A stretch of DNA of 64,000 nt from the NCBI RefSeq assembly GCF_014748335.1, contig NZ_JAAVIY010000002.1:226840-290839 (forward strand), in the 5' to 3' direction. The translations under genes and the position numbers were made by a program. The DNA comes from Flavobacterium selenitireducens. Lineage in GTDB: Bacteria > Bacteroidota > Bacteroidia > Flavobacteriales > Flavobacteriaceae. Numbering within the stretch: position 1 is the first letter of the stretch; every line of letters begins with the position of its first letter. The notes beneath the pieces are model-generated. The model worked only from the letters and a program-made list of their open reading frames with translations, did no database searches and was not told the origin of the DNA. Positions 62,012 through 64,000 of this stretch are shown one piece after another.

Positions 62012-64000
62012 ATGGACAAAAAACAGAGGACAACGCAAAAGAACGCAACCGATAATTCGTCACTTGAGCAGCAAAGTCTCATTTTGCTCGACCTGGCTAA
62101 GGACATCACGAAAGTCCGTGAAAAGAACGATCTCATCATCCTTTTTACGAAGCGGATCAGGGCGTTTTTCGAGTTCACGCACACCATCGTCACGCTTATC
62201 GATCCCAAAGACGAAACCTACACACCGTTTCTTCTCGACAATGAGCGTTCGCCGATACGCGATCACGACGCATACGACGGTTTGACCCAATCACATTTCA
62301 ACCTCAACGAACCGTTCATAAAAGCCGTCCTGGCCTCCGACGGGCCTGTTTCATTTTACCTCAACGATGTGATGGACCAACCTCAAAGCCCTTCTTTTCT
62401 CAAGGTCAATTACGATAGGGGCGTGCGTGAAATTTTGATGGCGACACTCTGGAACGAAGAAAAACCGATGGGTTTTATCCACATTTACTCAAACAACACC
62501 AAAACCTTTACGGAGGAGTTCCGAAACATCATCAAAGGAATTGCGCCCCAACTTTCCGTGGCCGTGTCGAATATCATCAAGAACGAAGAGCTTCAGAAAA
62601 AAGAATCCGAAAAATCCTTCCTGCTCGATTTCAGCCAGGACGTCGCAGCCGTACGCGATAAGAACGATCTCCAAGCGGCGGTACGCAATGCGTTGTCCAA
62701 ACTCAATTCGTTGCGTGGTTACGTCATCCGAAAAATCAACGACGACAACCAAACGATGAGCACGTATCTTTATGACACAAGTTTGGAAATATCAGATCAG
62801 GCGCTGCTTTCCGAAGTACTGCAATCGAAGTTTCCGATAGACGACGGCCTGCAAAATCGCGTATTGGAAAGTTACATTCCGTTGCTGTTCAACATCGATA
62901 TCGAAATCAACAGAGGCGTTACTTCGAAATACCTCAAGCTTTGGAAGCAAGTCGGATTTCGCAGTCTCGTAGGCATTGCGTTGCGTCACGCAGATGTCAA
63001 TCTCGGGATTCTCTGGCTCGCCACGGACGAAGTCAACGTCCAGCTCCTGAAAGGAATCTGCGCCCAGATCTCGACGGCGATGGCAAATATCATCGCCAAC
63101 GAAAAAGTGCTGCTTTACAAACAGCAACTCGAACAGGAAAATGTCTATCTCAAAGAGCAAATCAAGAGCATCTACAACTTCTCGGACATCATCGGGTCAG
63201 GGGAGGCGATGCAAATCGTATATCGCCTGATGTCGCTTGTCGCCGATTCAAATTCTACCGTGCTCGTCCTCGGAGAAACCGGGACAGGAAAGGAGCTTAT
63301 CGCGCGTGCCGTCCATAACGCATCTCCGCGAAAAGACCGTCTGATGATCAAGGTAAATTGTGCCGCAATGCCTGCCAATCTTATCGAAAGTGAACTTTTC
63401 GGACACGAGAAAGGCGCGTTCACAGGAGCTGTCGAACGCCGGATCGGAAAATTCGAATTGGCCAACAACAGCACGCTTTTTCTCGATGAGATCGGAGAAA
63501 TGCCGCTCGAGGCCCAGGTCAAACTATTGCGTGTGTTACAGGAGCGCGAGCTCGAACGCGTCGGCGGCAAGGACACGATCAAGGTCGACGTCAGGATCAT
63601 CGCCGCCACCAACCGCGATCTCGACGAAGAGGTCAAGGCGGGCCGCTTCCGGTCCGACCTTTTTTACAGGCTGAACGTATTTCCTATCGAACTGCCGCCT
63701 TTGCGCGACCGCATGGAAGACATCGAGGCACTTGCAAATTTTTTCGTGTCCAAATACAACAAGAATTCGGGCCGCCACATCACGCGCATTTCGCCGGCGG
63801 CTTTCCAGCAATTGCGCAGTTACCTTTGGCCGGGGAATGTGCGCGAACTTGAGCACCTTATCGAACGCAGCGTACTGATGGCTTCGGACAATACGTTGCG
63901 GGAAGTTTATATCCCGAAGCGGACGGATTCCAATACGGTCAAACCTCAAATTTTCGACCGTACCTATGAACAAATGGAGCGTGATTTCATCATATCGACG
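62012..64000 (+). CDS. GAF-domain sigma-54-dependent activator (3' end outside window)
   Basis: At least 663 residues, open to the right edge. Starts at ATG 62012 ([15 protein letters not shown]). Two GAF-type sensor regions (~25-190 and ~205-390) are followed by a linker helix and a sigma-54 AAA+ domain: Walker A GETGTGKE (421-428), the sigma-54-contacting GAFTGA (468-473), Walker [11 protein letters not shown] with Asp492-Glu493, the NRDLDEEV and [19 protein letters not shown] blocks, and [10 protein letters not shown]. The C-terminal Fis-type DNA-binding domain lies beyond the window. No receiver domain, so signal input is probably through the GAF domains. Activates sigma-54 (RpoN) promoters; targets unknown. 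Confidence 0.94.
   Translation, partial: MDKKQRTTQKNATDNSSLEQQSLILLDLAKDITKVREKNDLIILFTKRIRAFFEFTHTIVTLIDPKDETYTPFLLDNERSPIRDHDAYDGLTQSHFNLNEPFIKAVLASDGPVSFYLNDVMDQPQSPSFLKVNYDRGVREILMATLWNEEKPMGFIHIYSNNTKTFTEEFRNIIKGIAPQLSVAVSNIIKNEELQKKESEKSFLLDFSQDVAAVRDKNDLQAAVRNALSKLNSLRGYVIRKINDDNQTMSTYLYDTSLEISDQALLSEVLQSKFPIDDGLQNRVLESYIPLLFNIDIEINRGVTSKYLKLWKQVGFRSLVGIALRHADVNLGILWLATDEVNVQLLKGICAQISTAMANIIANEKVLLYKQQLEQENVYLKEQIKSIYNFSDIIGSGEAMQIVYRLMSLVADSNSTVLVLGETGTGKELIARAVHNASPRKDRLMIKVNCAAMPANLIESELFGHEKGAFTGAVERRIGKFELANNSTLFLDEIGEMPLEAQVKLLRVLQERELERVGGKDTIKVDVRIIAATNRDLDEEVKAGRFRSDLFYRLNVFPIELPPLRDRMEDIEALANFFVSKYNKNSGRHITRISPAAFQQLRSYLWPGNVRELEHLIERSVLMASDNTLREVYIPKRTDSNTVKPQIFDRTYEQMERDFIIST

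Overview
The window looks like chromosome of a Flavobacteriaceae member close to Flavobacterium. Evidence seen in the sequence: many start regions carry the Bacteroidetes-type promoter (-7 box TAnnTTTG, sometimes with TTG or TTTG 18-20 bases upstream); six large exported proteins carry type IX secretion (T9SS) C-terminal sorting domains; atpD-atpC stand apart from the other ATP synthase genes; and panC/panD, radA, glmS, pth, rplY and prs sit in contexts familiar from flavobacteria. Base composition by eye is near one half G+C, high for the genus, so I do not name a species. No phage, IS element, plasmid function, rRNA or CRISPR array was seen.

Layout. 1-1.4 kb: C-terminal part of a T9SS surface protein. 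1.7-7.9 kb: biotin region on the minus strand (bioF, then bioD-bioA, a SET-domain protein and a beta-ketoacyl synthase with an intact Cys-His-His triad), with an AI-2E-type permease inserted on the plus strand; bioB lies alone at 44-45 kb. 8.2-9.9 kb: a DUF2975 membrane protein with its HTH partner, a tiny membrane protein, and a frameshifted DUF3667 gene. 9.9-14.1 kb: an operon of an ankyrin protein, a DUF2271 protein and a PepSY/flavodoxin/FNR reductase. 14.3-16.2 kb: atpD-atpC. 16.4-20.7 kb: a TonB-dependent receptor plus SGNH lipoprotein pair. 21-25.3 kb: a starch-synthase N-domain protein, a DUF4270 lipoprotein and glmS, divergent from panC-panD-UPF0104 (25.4-27.6 kb). 27.8-33 kb: an alpha/beta-hydrolase-like protein lacking its serine nucleophile, radA, an AsmA-like/GT51 fusion and recX.

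33.1-43.1 kb holds two very large T9SS proteins sharing a C-terminal module with the partial protein at the left edge. 43.1-48.3 kb: cupin/JmjC-like protein, bioB, a small membrane protein, an HTTM (vitamin-K-carboxylase-like) protein and ribF. 48.4-55.4 kb: three T9SS metalloproteases, two of them tandem paralogues. 55.4-56.3 kb is a decayed patch: a frameshifted small secreted protein gene and the two ends of an AraC-type regulator with its middle missing. 56.5-58.6 kb: polysaccharide deacetylase plus GNAT pair. 58.7-61.3 kb: pth, rplY, prs. 61.5-61.9 kb: tRNA-Leu(CAA) followed by an array of five near-identical terminator hairpins in which the 3' end of the tRNA is copied twice more. 62.0 kb to the right edge: a GAF/sigma-54 activator, cut by the window.

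The most unusual structures are non-coding: the tRNA-tail/terminator array, the 7-bp-phased repeat arms between atpD and atpC and before radA, and the decamer repeats lying on the bioD promoter and inside bioF. The best protein-level leads are the TonB receptor/SGNH pair, the Ser-less hydrolase, the ankyrin/DUF2271/PepSY-reductase operon and the ketoacyl synthase and SET protein attached to the biotin genes.
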